DNA of 64,000 nucleotides from Cryptomeria japonica. Taxonomy: Eukaryota > Streptophyta > Pinopsida > Cupressales > Cupressaceae. The stretch lies in NCBI RefSeq assembly GCF_030272615.1, contig NC_081414.1:816394396-816458395 (forward strand), in the 5' to 3' direction. The translations under genes were made by a program, and so were the position numbers. Shown in pieces: positions 36,821 to 47,983 of this stretch (the stretch's first letter is position 1; each line of letters opens with the position of its first letter). Below the pieces are notes generated by a model. The model was given only the letters and a program-made list of their open reading frames with translations. It made no database searches and was not told the origin of the DNA.

Positions 36821-38537
36821 AGATGTAAGCAATCACTTTAAAGTTTAAAGCATTTGATAATCAATATGAAGCAAGGTAATGTTTTGAAGATAAATTACAA
36901 GAAAACTTAAAAGGTCTGAAGTTAGAACCATAGATGAATTGAGAGCTCTTACAACTTAAACAAGTAATTAATTACCATCTAGCAAGAAGAGCAACAAAAA
37001 TGAATGTGGATCATAAGAAAACCATCTTCTGAATTTTTTCACCAAGTGGTAGAATAAAACATTAAACAATTTCCATATCAAATTTTTGCCAAGTTCTGGT
37101 TTATGCATAAGACATGTTTACATGGCAAAAGCATGAGGAAAAGATCAACAGCACAAATATCAGCAAAGCATAACGTCAGATAACAGAAATAACGAAAAAA
37201 ATTGCTTGGCCAATACATTTTAAGAAAAATCAACGGCTTCAAATTTCAATGGCACTTGCCATAAGCTAGTTGAAACCATACAGTTCGAGAATAAAACCTA
37301 ATAGAAAAGATAAAAGCTGCCAAATCTCAATGAAGCTCTTCAAGTTTAATAAATTCCAAGCAAATGAGCCCATACAAAATATATCTTCAACAATGAATCA
37401 TCACCATGCTTTAGAGAGCCAGCTGCATGTCTCTGAGATGATTGGAAAAATTGTACCAAAACAAAACGGACAAAATTAATAAGCAGCTTTAGTAATGCAT
37501 CAATAAGAAAAGAAAAAAATGCAATTTGCATAATAAATGGCATAAAGCATTTTGATTATAACCAGTATCAAAAAGTTGGCCAAGAAAATTAAATAGCTTG
37601 CCAAATAGTAAGAAACAAATTATTACCAAGGTCAAATAGATGCTGAAGGAACTCAACAAAGGCCCAAAATTTTGGCATAAAATGCTTTACAATCAGAAAG
37701 TAAAATGAACTTCCTGTCTGCCATCAAAATGGGTCATACACTCGAATTAAGGAAATGCCTTCATAGATTTAACTCAAACATCTCATTCAGATCACTAGAG
37801 AAAATGTTTGGCATGCAAAATTCAGTAAGTGAAAAAATAAAATAACAGCCAAAATGCAGCTGGTACACAGCTCCAAACAAAACAAAATGTTAAAGTGAAT
37901 ATTTTCAAGGGAACTATGTAATAGATAGAGTAACATCACAAAACTGCTTTCAGCAATTTTTTTGGAACGAGTGCAAATCTACCACATGCAGGGCACTACT
38001 ACTCAATATGTCGACAAGTGACTACAACTAAATATTTGCACCCACAAATCACGGTGAACTATAACCATATTTTTTTTGCCAATGCAAGATGATCACAAAT
38101 CTTCGTAATGCAAACTATCTAAAACAGTGACTCTAGAGCCAACACTTCTTGGCACAATTGAAATCAAAGAACATATGCCAAATGGGAGAATATAATTCCA
38201 GTTCCTGTTTCAACTATACCATTTTACCAAATATTTTCCGTATAAAAACTTTTAAGCAGTTCATCCAGTAAAGTTTTGGCAAATGTAGTCTTGTGATTGT
38301 CTTTAATCTAATATGTTATGGTTCTCATTTAAGATGGCAACTTCAATATATGTCTAGAGATTGAATTCTGATTATACTTTTGTAAATATAAAAAAACCAA
38401 CGTAAGAGACAAATCAAACGAAATATGGAATTTAAAGCACATTACTGTAAGAAGTTCTTAGTGTACATTTTTGTATTGTCAAAAAAGCATTGTCTGCAAT
38501 GGACAGAAATACAAAATCAAATGGGCGAAAAGAAGAT
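36821..38537. other. Non-coding region, probably partly 3' UTR of the RRM gene
   Basis: This AT-rich stretch lies downstream of the minus-strand RRM gene. Since a donor site follows that gene's stop codon, part of it is likely intron and terminal UTR exon, but I cannot place the acceptor or polyadenylation site. No other gene is seen. Confidence 0.4.
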
Positions 38538-38549
38538 AGCACTAACCTA
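38538..38549 (-). other. Splice donor directly after the stop codon (3'-UTR intron)
   Basis: On the minus strand the stop TAG (38549-38547) is followed at once by GTTAGTGC, a good match to the donor consensus AG/GTRAGT. This places an intron at the very start of the 3' UTR. As far as I recall, 3'-UTR introns with alternative splicing are described for Arabidopsis UBA2-family genes. The splice itself is inferred. Confidence 0.5.
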
Positions 38550-39860
38550 GTATGGTAGATATGATGACATCCCTCCTAAGGAACTGCCTCCAGTCTGCTG
38601 CGATGTTCTGGACAATCCGGACTGGCTCAACTGCTGACTTTGGTACGGACTTAGTCCTTGCAGAGCAGCCCCTTGCGAACCATAACCTCCAAACATCTGT
38701 GGGGTAACACCCCCAATTCCTCCCTGCTGAGAGCCATAGGGCCCGAGACTTGAATGCATTCCATAGGACCCAACCAGGCCCAAAGAACCTTGCCCTGAAG
38801 GCGAAAAGGCTTGTGAAAGCGACGAAGAGTTTAAGGAAGATGCCAAAGAAGGATTCATGGAGGCCAGACGCGACGGGTCCATGCTCGTGCCGGCAAAGGT
38901 CTGGTTTTGGCTAGCCAAAATAGCATTAAAGGCATTACTAAACCCCGGCGCTGCAACCTGATTAAAAGGAAATACTCCGTAGGCTGCTCCGAGACTCGAA
39001 CCCTTACCATAAGTAAGTGCCAGATCGTTAGGGTCCAGAGGACCTGCCACGGAAGGTACTGTATGTGTAACATTAATCTTCGGCTTTTGATTCTCAGTGG
39101 CTCTTTTACAATGCATAGAATGACCATCAATGTTCTTGTTAGGCTCCTCCAGAACCTTCTTAGCTCCTTCTGCGGTCTTATAAATAAAAAGCGCAAACCC
39201 TCTGGACTTCCCAGTCTGTTTATCAAACCCTAGCGGGCCTTCTTCTACTTCACCATATTTCGAAAAAAAGCTGAGCAATTTATCCGCAGGCATATCAGCG
39301 GGTACATTACTTACATAAATCTTGCGTCCCGCAGGATCGCTAGTAGGTTGCTGCGGCACGGGACCAAGACAAGCCATTTGGCAGGCTGCCATCCGGTTAT
39401 CGATCTTCTTGCTGGGTTCTTTCATAGCCCTCTGCGCAGCATCCATGTGTTTGTAGGTTACGAAGCCATAGCCCTTGGATTTTCCAGTCCCCTTATCCAT
39501 TATCACTGTGCATTCTTCGAGCTCGCCGTATTCAGAAAATACAGATTTTAAGATTTCGGAGGTGGTGTCCCAGCCGATACCGCGGACGAAGATTTTTCTG
39601 TGAGCGGGATCTTTGTCGGCGAGTTTTCGTATATCGGATAAAACATTGGCGTCGTTGGCTGCAAGGTCGCGGATAATATGACAGAGCTGCTCTTTGCTGA
39701 AAGGCTCCATTAGGGCTTTAAAATCTTCTTCTGAAATTTGATCTTCTTCTCCATTGTCAATCTTTTCCTCCTCTTCTTCTTCTTTCTTAATAATTTTCTC
39801 CGATGGAGGTTGGGGCTGAGGAGTTAACTTTTCCTCTCCTGCCTTTCTCTTCTTGGCCAT
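38547..39860 (-). CDS. UBA2-like RNA-binding protein with two RRMs (437 aa)
   Basis: The ATG at 39860 has good context (GCGATGGCC) and starts M-A-K-K-R-K, as UBA2 proteins do; an in-frame ATG 54 codons upstream gives a tail unlike the family. Residues 1-40 are charged (nuclear signal K-K-R-K and an acidic run). E-P-F-S-K-E-Q at 52-58 and D-P-A-H-R-K at 84-89 are family landmarks. RRM1 spans about 89-163 (RNP2 I-F-V-R-G-I, RNP1 K-G-Y-G-F-V-T-Y). RRM2 spans about 179-253 (RNP2 I-Y-V-S-N-V, RNP1 R-G-F-A-L-F-I-Y). Residues 270-437 are rich in Gly, Ser, Gln and Tyr. The coding region is a single exon. Arabidopsis UBA2 proteins act with UBP1 in the nucleus, bind U-rich 3' UTRs and stabilise mRNA, and are linked to ABA and wound responses. 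This is the only intact host gene in the window. Confidence 0.92.
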   Translation of the reverse strand: MAKKRKAGEEKLTPQPQPPSEKIIKKEEEEEEKIDNGEEDQISEEDFKALMEPFSKEQLCHIIRDLAANDANVLSDIRKLADKDPAHRKIFVRGIGWDTTSEILKSVFSEYGELEECTVIMDKGTGKSKGYGFVTYKHMDAAQRAMKEPSKKIDNRMAACQMACLGPVPQQPTSDPAGRKIYVSNVPADMPADKLLSFFSKYGEVEEGPLGFDKQTGKSRGFALFIYKTAEGAKKVLEEPNKNIDGHSMHCKRATENQKPKINVTHTVPSVAGPLDPNDLALTYGKGSSLGAAYGVFPFNQVAAPGFSNAFNAILASQNQTFAGTSMDPSRLASMNPSLASSLNSSSLSQAFSPSGQGSLGLVGSYGMHSSLGPYGSQQGGIGGVTPQMFGGYGSQGAALQGLSPYQSQQLSQSGLSRTSQQTGGSSLGGMSSYLPY

Positions 39861-40022
39861 CGCTCTGCTTCTGCTGTTCCTCGCGCCTGTAAACCCTAAA
39901 TTGAGGGCTGAGACTCGAACCGTGCTATTCTCACGACGCCTCAACAAAAATTGAAGTAGATATTGCGTCCGATTGTTACAGTTAGGGGAAGAGTACAATA
40001 GATAACATAGTTGACCTTTCAA
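39861..40022 (-). promoter_or_regulatory. 5' leader of the RRM gene with a telo-box
   Basis: The motif AAACCCTAA (39891-39899, plus-strand orientation) lies 31 bp upstream of the start codon. Telo-boxes close to the transcription start are known from plant genes for translation and RNA processing. The leader is pyrimidine/GC-richer than the surroundings, which fits a 5' UTR. No TATA box was assigned. Confidence 0.45.
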
Positions 40023-41631
40023 AATATAAAAAAATAATTGTAATATAAATATAAAAATATCATTAAATATTTATTTTAACATCAATATATGCTCACAAAT
40101 GAATATAATTATAGATACATTTCTTATTTTAATACAAAACAATTTGCAGAAATAATAAACATTTTATAGTTTTTTAATGTTTACATTTGCCACTTTATGC
40201 AAGTGGCTAAAAAGTACAAATGTACTCCAATTACAATTACATATGCACAGTGATTGTGCGTCTATTGGTGCATTACATGACATAAAAACAATCAACTCTA
40301 GATTTCTTAGACACTCAAGTGTACATTCTTCCAAATATCACTTCACAACTTCATGCATTAAATGGATCTGCATTTGGTACCTACATTTGCAACAACTGGT
40401 GTAAGGCTCCCCAGTATTCAAGAATTTGCATAAAATCAAATTAAAAAAACCAAGTTTCATTCAAAGCATAGAAGAAAACTGAACAATTCGAAGCAATGGA
40501 GGACTACATATTTAATATGACATGACCGATTGTTTTCCACAAAAATTCAAATTTGAAAATAGCTAGCTACTATAATCGAATGCATTGCACATTTGAATTA
40601 TATTATAAGACAAAAAAATTCGTGTCACTTTCATTACAATCCAATTCATTGCATATTCCTGAGTTCTGCAAATACCTTCTGCACATTCCTTATTTGAGGG
40701 TGCATATTCAGGTTGGTACACACAGAATAACTAAATTCCCTTTGCAGTCAACGTTAAATGTTATAAATCTTTCAATTGAAATTATATTGTTTTCAATAAA
40801 CCAACATTTATTTCAATCTAGTCACTGTAAATAATATTAACAGCCATATTGGATGTTTAATGATGGTTTAGCTCATTCGTAGCTGCATTATGTTTTGTCT
40901 ATTGATGATTTCTTTGTATGCGGTTTACAATTCCATTTCAATGCTCTCTTACAGTTTAATAATGTTGAAATCCTCACAGAGAATGGCAAAACAATTGAAT
41001 ATCTCTTCGTTTTCTTCGAAACCCCTTCATTATTTATCATTTCATTTTATGGCTGCGTTGCTAAATGGTGTCTCTTTGTTTATAATGCCAAAATAATTAC
41101 AGAGAATGTAAAAAAAATGATTATTGTTCATAATTATTTGAAACCCCTTCATTATTTATCATTACAATAATGTGTATGTCTGATACTATTACTTATAGTG
41201 ACTATATACTAGCTATAAGGTTGTTGTCCACACATATGTGTGTGTGTGTGTTATTGTCGACATATAGCAACCTTTTCACATACACGTTATGGGCCACTTG
41301 GCACAAATTACCGCCAACTACATTGCCCTAAAAACTTTGGGAAATGAAGATTTTTTGAGGCATTTTCATTGTTTTCTCTGCCTTCAATTTGTTAATATAC
41401 TCGCTGTAAATAATATTATCAGGCATACAATATATTACTTCCAATAAATTTTATATGAGAAATACAACAACATCATTCAATCATTAGTCATTTGATAAAT
41501 GAATCTGCATCTTAATATTATATCAGCAATATCTAGTTTTTAATCACATCACAGTTACATCTTTCACTCATGCATCTTGTGCTTCTAGTTTCTCTCCTTG
41601 TTATATAATGTTTCAAGTTTTGTACCTATGT

Positions 41632-41665
<34 letters not shown>

Positions 41666-42058
41666 ACACACACAACACCATTTTATTTTGTTGAAACATG
41701 TTCAATGATGTAATTGTTCACTATCTAATAGAATATCAGCAATATCCAGTTTTCAATCACATCATAGTTACATACTTAACTCCTGCATGGTTGTTTCGAG
41801 TTCTCTGACTATATGGTTATTGTCTATATTATCAGGCATACAGAAATAGAGACACAGTACCATTTTATTTTTTTCAAAGATGTTCAATGATGGATTTGTA
41901 CTCATTGGTACCTACATAAATTGATTTGTTTTTCATCATATATCTCAATGGCATTGAGGGTTTCATTTCAATGATCTGTCTCTGTATATATATTTATATA
42001 GTCACACACAGTTGCATTTTATCATTGGTACCTTATTGTTGCAAGTTCACTGAACATA
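40023..42058. other. Intergenic, AT-rich with short direct repeats
   Basis: This stretch contains two copies of GAAACCCCTTCATTATTTATCAT (near 41018 and 41140) and two copies of a stretch starting TATCAGCAATATC-AGTTTT (near 41522 and 41733). The right part probably includes the 5' non-coding sequence of the transposon that starts coding at 42059, but no terminal inverted repeat was identified. Confidence 0.4.
41629..41680. repeat. (TG)n microsatellite ending in TATACACACA
   Basis: A TG run at 41629-41663 is followed by TATACACACACAACACC. Because TG then CA are complementary, this stretch is itself a short palindrome. A smaller TG run lies at 41239-41251. Confidence 0.9.
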
Positions 42059-44644
42059 ATGGCACGAGGTAGAAAGGGAAACAGATGTGTTAGACGTTGA
42101 ATAGTTAGAGTCACTCGTGGGGTGCACTTCCTTGATGGAAATAGTTTTGTCCAAAATGAAGACCTAATGACTTCTGTTGTAGATGACCATTCACCTAACA
42201 ATGCAACTGATGTGGAAACTATTGTTTTACATGACCATTCTACTGCAACTTGTAATCCTATTCCAGAAACACCACAAGTACAGGTGGCCTCAAAGGTTCC
42301 CAAACCAAAATGGAGCATATCTGACATGAAAGAAACAATATCATGCATAGAAGACAAGCACATGTCTCTTAGAGGCACATCAATCAAGTATGGTATCCTC
42401 ATTGCCTCTTTGAGGGCATGGCTGATGGGAACCATAACCATGACTATGAGGGGTCCACGCACCATTTTATCAATAGAGGAGGAGGATGAAGTTGTCCAAT
42501 GGTGCAAAGACATGGATGAAATTGGTCACAATCTCCAAATGAGTCAACTTCAATCAATCGTTGCCCAAATCATTGAGAATAGGCCCAATCCATTCAAAAA
42601 TGGGATGTCAGGGAGGTCATGGTGGGCAAGTTTTAGACGAAGGCACCCTGATCTGATGATGATAATAGCAGAAGGAGTGGACTCCGATAGGGCTATTATG
42701 CTTTGACCTTGTATTGTTGCCTCTTTCTATGACAACTTGGAGGTAATGTACAACCTCAATCACTATGGTAGCAGTTAGATTTGGAATTATGATGAGATTG
42801 GTGTGCAAGCTGGGAGGAATTGTGGAATGAGAGTGATAGCCAAATTGGGCCAAAGGTGTGTATCGTACCTAATTTCCAAGAGTAGAGAATGGATTACTGT
42901 TTTGGCATGTGTTAGTGCATGTGGATTTTATTTGTTCAAATTTAAGAAGCATATCTGAAACTACATTGCAAACTGCGAGCCAGGAGCATGCATGGCAGTC
43001 CAAGAACATGCATGGATGACAAAGGAGTTGTTCTTAAATTGGTTGGAACATTTTGCACATTCAGTCCCTGGTGGAGTTTCACCCTCACGTAGGGCCCTAT
43101 TGATCTTCGACGGTCATGGCAGCCATGTAGTCTTCAAGACAATTGAAGAAGCAAGGCAGATAGGTATAGATTTGGTAACCCTTCCTGCTCATACAAGCCA
43201 CAAACTGCAACCACTTGATGTTTCTGTATTCTCACATTTCAAGAATTATTTTAAACAATAGAGGAGTATATGAATGTCAAAGTACCCACAAATTGAAATT
43301 GGAAGGGAAGAGTTGGCAACTCTTGCGAGCAAGGCCTTTACCCAAGCATTGACACCGGCTAATATAATCAGTGGCTTCCGTAGGATAGGGATTTGGCCAC
43401 TTAATTGATCTGCATTATAGAATGATATGAGGCCAAGTAAGGCATTTGAGGTTGCAATTGATATACAACCAACTATTAGAACAGAACATGATGCCACTTC
43501 AAGGGATGAAGAACCAGAGTATATGGCAGTTGAAGCTTGCTTGCAATTGGTTGGTTATAGTGAGGAAGACATTCAAGATTTTGTAGAATGTCATAGCAGA
43601 ACACAAGAAATCGTTGAGGGTATAAGTTTGACACCACAAACTACCAAACCAGGTTTGCCCCCACAAACCAGCCAGCCAAATGAGGGTTTGGAAAGTACAT
43701 CAGTAGGCATGTCTTTGCCAACACAAGTTGTCATACCAGACTGAACCCAAGAAGCAACCAACTGTGATGATGTAACCCTTTCCATGTCAATTCAGCTAGA
43801 AATTGATCCAACATATGTGATACATTACTTCACCAATGCAGTCAACTAGGAGCAGCAAGATGGTGTTGATTGTGAAGACGAAGTTCACATAAGTGAAGAT
43901 GGACTTGAGTTTGTGCCATGTACACAAGAGGATGGGCAACAAGTGCCAAGGCAAATCACTAGATTCTTAAGACTTCCAGTGCAGAGAATGAATCGATCTT
44001 CATATGGAGGTAGGAAAGGGATGCTATGTCTTAGTAACCAGTCACAGATCTTGACATATGATGAATACATTCAAAGGGAAAAAGATAAAGAGGTTGAAAG
44101 GAAAAGCGATGAGGAATTAGCATAACAAAAGAAAGAACAAATGAGACAGAGGAAGGCACAACGTGAAGCATAAGCGATAGAAAAGGAGGCTATGAGGGTG
44201 GAAAAACAAGCCAAAAAATTGCAGGATTCCCAAGACAAGTTCATTCAAAGACAAGAGAAGGCAAAGAAAGATGCAGAAGAAAAGCTTGAGAAGGCGAGGA
44301 TGAAAGATAAAAAGGTAACCAAGTGTGCAAAGAGGATGAAAGATGTGGCCATAGTCGCAGAACCTCTACCCATCTGACACCCAATTCTCATGGAAATGAT
44401 GAACCTCTTGTCCCCAGCCTTTGCAGCTATTAATACTATGCAAGTTGGGACTGCACCTGGATCCTCAAACACCATGCAACTTACTTCAGGTGTAAACCAG
44501 GCATTGCTTGCTCAAATAGAAAATTGCTTATAAACCCCTCCCAGCCAAGAAAACATCATTGTCGGGCCGGACCCTAGTAGGCCACAGTCTGTTGGGGTTG
44601 GATTTGTGACACCTCCTCCATTTAATACCCATATGGAGAATTGA
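42059..44644 (+). pseudogene. Pogo/CENP-B-type transposase, full length in one frame
   Basis: One frame from the ATG at 42059 to the TGA at 44642-44644 (862 codons) holds the whole protein. A psq-like helix-turn-helix lies at about residues 80-125 and a CENP-B/Tc5-type DNA-binding domain at about 135-215. The DDE domain has N-Y-D-E-I-G (Asp 245), L-I-F-D-G-H-G-S-H (Asp 351) and Q-P-L-D-V (Asp 387), that is, a DD35D triad. A long Lys/Glu coiled coil spans about 670-770. All three catalytic residues remain. Thirteen in-frame stops interrupt it (42098, 42704, 42776, 42956, 43259, 43271, 43406, 43418, 43742, 43847, 44123, 44171, 44375 and 44531 are the TGA, TAG and TAA codons seen, fourteen on full count) but I found no frameshift. 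Such proteins cut and paste DNA at TA sites. Domestication is unlikely given the stops. Confidence 0.85.
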
Positions 44645-44922
44645 TTGAGTCTGTGATCAATTATATTTTGTGAGTCCTCCGAAGAGCAGATTTTGAGTTT
44701 TGATATAACTGTGATGTGATTATAGAATGACTTACTGCCATTTTGTAATGTTTTCAGAACTCTGTTGTTTTCAGATATCTCAGATGGATATTCCAATGAA
44801 TTGATGGTGTTGTTGTAAATCTCATATGTTTGTTTTTTGTGATGTGATATTTCTCGTATATTAGTTGAACTGATCTCATATATTTCTCACTATCAAAACA
44901 AGCCACATAAGTGTTCAAATTG
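44645..44922. other. 3' non-coding part of the pogo-type element
   Basis: AT-rich sequence after the transposase. It contains, at 44884-44910, a partial copy of the hairpin arm that follows (CTCACTATCAAAA). Confidence 0.4.
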
Positions 44923-44997
44923 CTCACTATCAAAAAGGCCATATCAGTGGCATTTGATTATTCAGATGCCACTGATATGTCCTCTTTTGATAGTGAG
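44923..44997. repeat. Near-perfect hairpin, arms 31/32 nt
   Basis: The arms at 44923-44953 and 44966-44997 are complementary apart from one mismatch and one indel, with a 12-nt loop. The arm sequence begins CTCACTATCAAAA and ends ATATCAGTGGCAT. The shape fits the terminal part of a small foldback transposon or a small-RNA precursor. Confidence 0.85.
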
Positions 44998-45078
44998 AAA
45001 TTTGATCACTTATAAGTATTCAAATTGCAATCATCATATATAAATTGCAGTGTCTAATACTAGGTCATTACATCAAAA

Positions 45079-45263
45079 TGATAAAAGGAAGTGTCCTATT
45101 TGTAAAAGGGCACCAGACAAAGAACTATTTTCTAGTGCCTTACAAGATACCTTGTTAGGTGCTAAGTTTTCCTTGTTGCCAGTATCTAACAAAACATCTT
45201 TTAAGGCACTATAAAATAATTATTTGTCTGATTTTTTTTTCAAATGGGGCACTTCCTTTTGAT
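45079..45263. repeat. Long imperfect hairpin, arms about 87 nt
   Basis: The left arm (45079-45165) and right arm (45177-45263) pair over nearly their whole length, at roughly three quarters to four fifths identity, around an 11-nt loop. The ends are AAAAGGAAGTG and CACTTCCTTTT. This resembles a MITE or the foldback precursor of a young plant microRNA. It sits about 80 bp after the smaller hairpin. Confidence 0.8.
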
Positions 45264-45309
45264 CAATATGAACTAAGTGTGTTTCTTGCATTAATATGAA
45301 CTAAGCGAT

Positions 45310-45632
45310 GAATTTAAACAAATTGAAACATAAACAAATCAGAAATTGCATTGTCTACTAGATCATTGCCATAGTAAAGTCCCACAAAGAGAAGATTGAA
45401 AGATAAACAATTCACAAAATGTATTTTCTACTATATTTTTTTCTAATGTGAGCTAAGTGTGTTTATTGCAGCCATATAAACTGAGTGAGGAATTTAAACA
45501 AATTGAAACATAAACAATTTAGAAACTGAAACATAAGCAATTCACAAATTGAAACATAAACAATTCACAAATTGAAATATAAACAAATCACAAATTGCAT
45601 TGTCTACTAGATCATTGCCAAAGTAAAGTCAT
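45310..45632. repeat. Direct repeats with an A-rich 22-bp core
   Basis: A unit with AATTTAAACAAATTGAAACA and ATTGCATTGTCTACTAGATC occurs near 45310-45383 and again at 45490-45632. In the second copy a 22-bp GAAACATAAACAATTCACAAATT-like motif is repeated about four times in tandem. A third, diverged end piece lies at 45045-45070. Confidence 0.7.
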
Positions 45633-46134
45633 ATTGACTTTACCTGAGAGGAAGGGTTGTTGTCTTTGACATAGCGACTCCTTATCATGTTTGTAATTGC
45701 CTTCCATAACAATCACAACAAAATGCAAAACAAACTAAAGTGTGTTAAGAAACACATTTAATAAGAAATGCATAACTACCTAAGATATCTACATAAATTA
45801 AGATAAAATGTAAGCATTAAAGGCATAATCTTCAAAGAATTAAAGTGTGTTAATAAACACATTTACATTGATATGAAGATCTTCCACAAGTATGGTTCTT
45901 CCCTCAATTCTCTAGCACGCCTGCAAAAAATTGTAATAATCGAGGGTAGCGTAACGTTGTAACAACAAATCATCCATACATTATTGAATGCAGAACAACT
46001 TTTTGACCTTCTTTAACATTTAACAACGTGCATACAATCCTTACACATTCATACATACATATTCAAATGCATAAGTACATACATATACATATCCATACAT
46101 ATGCACATGTACATAGAACTGCACATATACATAT
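45633..46134. other. Intergenic, short tandem ACAT-like tract
   Basis: Contains a loose CATA/ACAT-rich tract at 46036-46134, directly before the LTR of element A. No gene. Confidence 0.5.
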
Positions 46135-47557
46135 TGTGTACGAGAAAAGTGGATAGCAGAAACACAAAATTCAGGTTCCAAAAGATCCACACACCAATGG
46201 GACTCTTGGTGCAAGTTATGGAGCTATATTGAATAGCTCAACTTCCCAAGGGATGTTCCATTGTTCTCTATCTCACATGATCCCTCAAGTCAATGTCTTT
46301 GCTCTCAGATCACTAAGCAAAGTAACTTAGGAATGACAACTCTAAGAATGAGTGATGTTTGATTAATTTAGCATGAATGCATTCCGAGATATGTGTGATA
46401 TTAAATCTATGATGATTTAAACTAGCATAAAAGGTGATGCTATGATAAAGATCAGTAATCCTCTCCTAACAATATATACTAGTCTAACATGGATATGCTG
46501 TGATATTTAAAATTACTTCTAAATGCTATTAAGATGATTTTATCAAAGAGAGGCTAAATGCTTAGTAAAATGACTATAGATTAGATGCATGAAACTTGGA
46601 TATCTCAAAATGAGAGAATGAGAGCTTCATTTATAGGCAAAATAGGGCAATGGATGGTCAAGATTGGATAATCTTAACAAGGGCCAGGATTGAAAGTTAT
46701 CAATCCATGTTTACAATTCTCACCAATGAAATGGTGACAATTGTCAACAAGAGGTTGCTTGAGATGAGATGAAAGAAGCATTAAATGCTTGAGAAGACAT
46801 GATGGTTACCTTAGGAGGTAAGGGTTAAGGTTAGACCAAAATTATCAATTGGATAAAGCTTTTACCCAAGGGGTAAACTTTTGTGCAATGGTTAAAGGGA
46901 TAACCAAGGTTAAAGCCATGAATTATTGATGAGACCATTGGGTTAGATGAGGGTTGAGTTAGAGAGAGTCTCTAATCATGCAAGAAGGTTGAGTTAACCA
47001 TTAATGGTTAGGAAGACTTTGAGGGTTAACTTGTTGAAGACATAAAGCCTTTAATGGTTGTTGAAGACTTCGAGGGTTTGAGAAGTGACTTCTCTTTGCT
47101 TAGGGATGTGACAATATTTAGGAGATGGATTAGGCTAAATTATAATTGATTAGAAGAATATAGAAGGGGTTTAGGGAGGTGAGTGAGAGATGTAGGAAAA
47201 TGTAAGTGGATGGAGGAGAATTTTAATTAAAATAAATTACTTTATTTCAACTAAAATAGATGCAACTTGCATAAAGTACAAGTGGGGGATTTAAATAAAT
47301 AAATTAGATGTATTTATTTGCAAGGATTAATTTAATTAAATGTAAATTTAATTAAAAAGGGAGAAAGATGAATTAATTAAATAAAGTAATTTATTTAATT
47401 AAAGGTTATGAAAGGTTTAGATGAACTTAATTAAATAAATTGAGTATTTCATTTAATCAAATAGATGAATATAAAGAATTTAATTAAAATAGAGGAATGA
47501 GGTTAAAATGAATATTAAATATTCACTTAGGAAAGTGGTCATTTTTATACGTCTACA
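46135..47557 (-). repeat. 3' LTR of element A (about 1.4 kb)
   Basis: On the minus strand it starts TGTAGACG and ends CGTACACA (TG...CA). The start touches a polypurine tract. A TATA-like CTATAAATG near 46630 on the minus strand could be the promoter core. It has the same layout as LTR B (AT-rich AATTAATTAAATAA tracts just inside the start). The outer edge was set by similarity to LTR B, so it is approximate. Confidence 0.65.
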
Positions 47558-47571
47558 TTTCGCCCCTCTTT
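47558..47571 (-). other. Polypurine tract of element A
   Basis: The minus strand reads AAAGAGGGGCGAAA immediately before the LTR start. This is the plus-strand priming site of LTR retrotransposons and fixes the element's orientation. Confidence 0.85.
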
Positions 47572-47983
47572 GAAGTGACGTGTGTGCACATGTTGATTCA
47601 AAGAAAATTTGTCGGATATACTATCAAAATTTGATTGATATGATGTCATGTATCCAGATTTTGATATGATGCCCCAGATTTGATGAACGATATTGATGAT
47701 GCCCCCTCGGGAGATGAATTAAGGATTTTGAAAAATTTGTTGATTTGATGAGTGTTTTTGAATTAATTGCATTTTGAATATTTTGACTATGTTGAATGCA
47801 TTTGAATTGATTCATCTCCCAGAAATGATGTTGATAAGATTAAAAGTGAGAAAAATGAGGAAAATACATGCCCCACTTACTAACCTGGTTGACTTTTACC
47901 CTATAAAAAGGTAAAAAGTGATTTTATTATTATCATTTGTGTATTTGTCTCCTTGTGATTGTGACACTTGAGTTCTAACAAAA

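Noticed and set aside
39861-40022. Upstream in-frame ATG (at 40022) extending the RRM protein by 54 residues
   Set aside because: The extension has no resemblance to UBA2 proteins, while M-A-K-K-R-K at 39860 matches the family start and has a good context.
42022-42513. Minus-strand frame of 163 residues
   Set aside because: It is the shadow of the pogo-type transposase, which explains the same DNA on the plus strand.
42059-44644. Domesticated host gene from a pogo transposase
   Set aside because: The many in-frame stops rule out an intact host protein from this copy.
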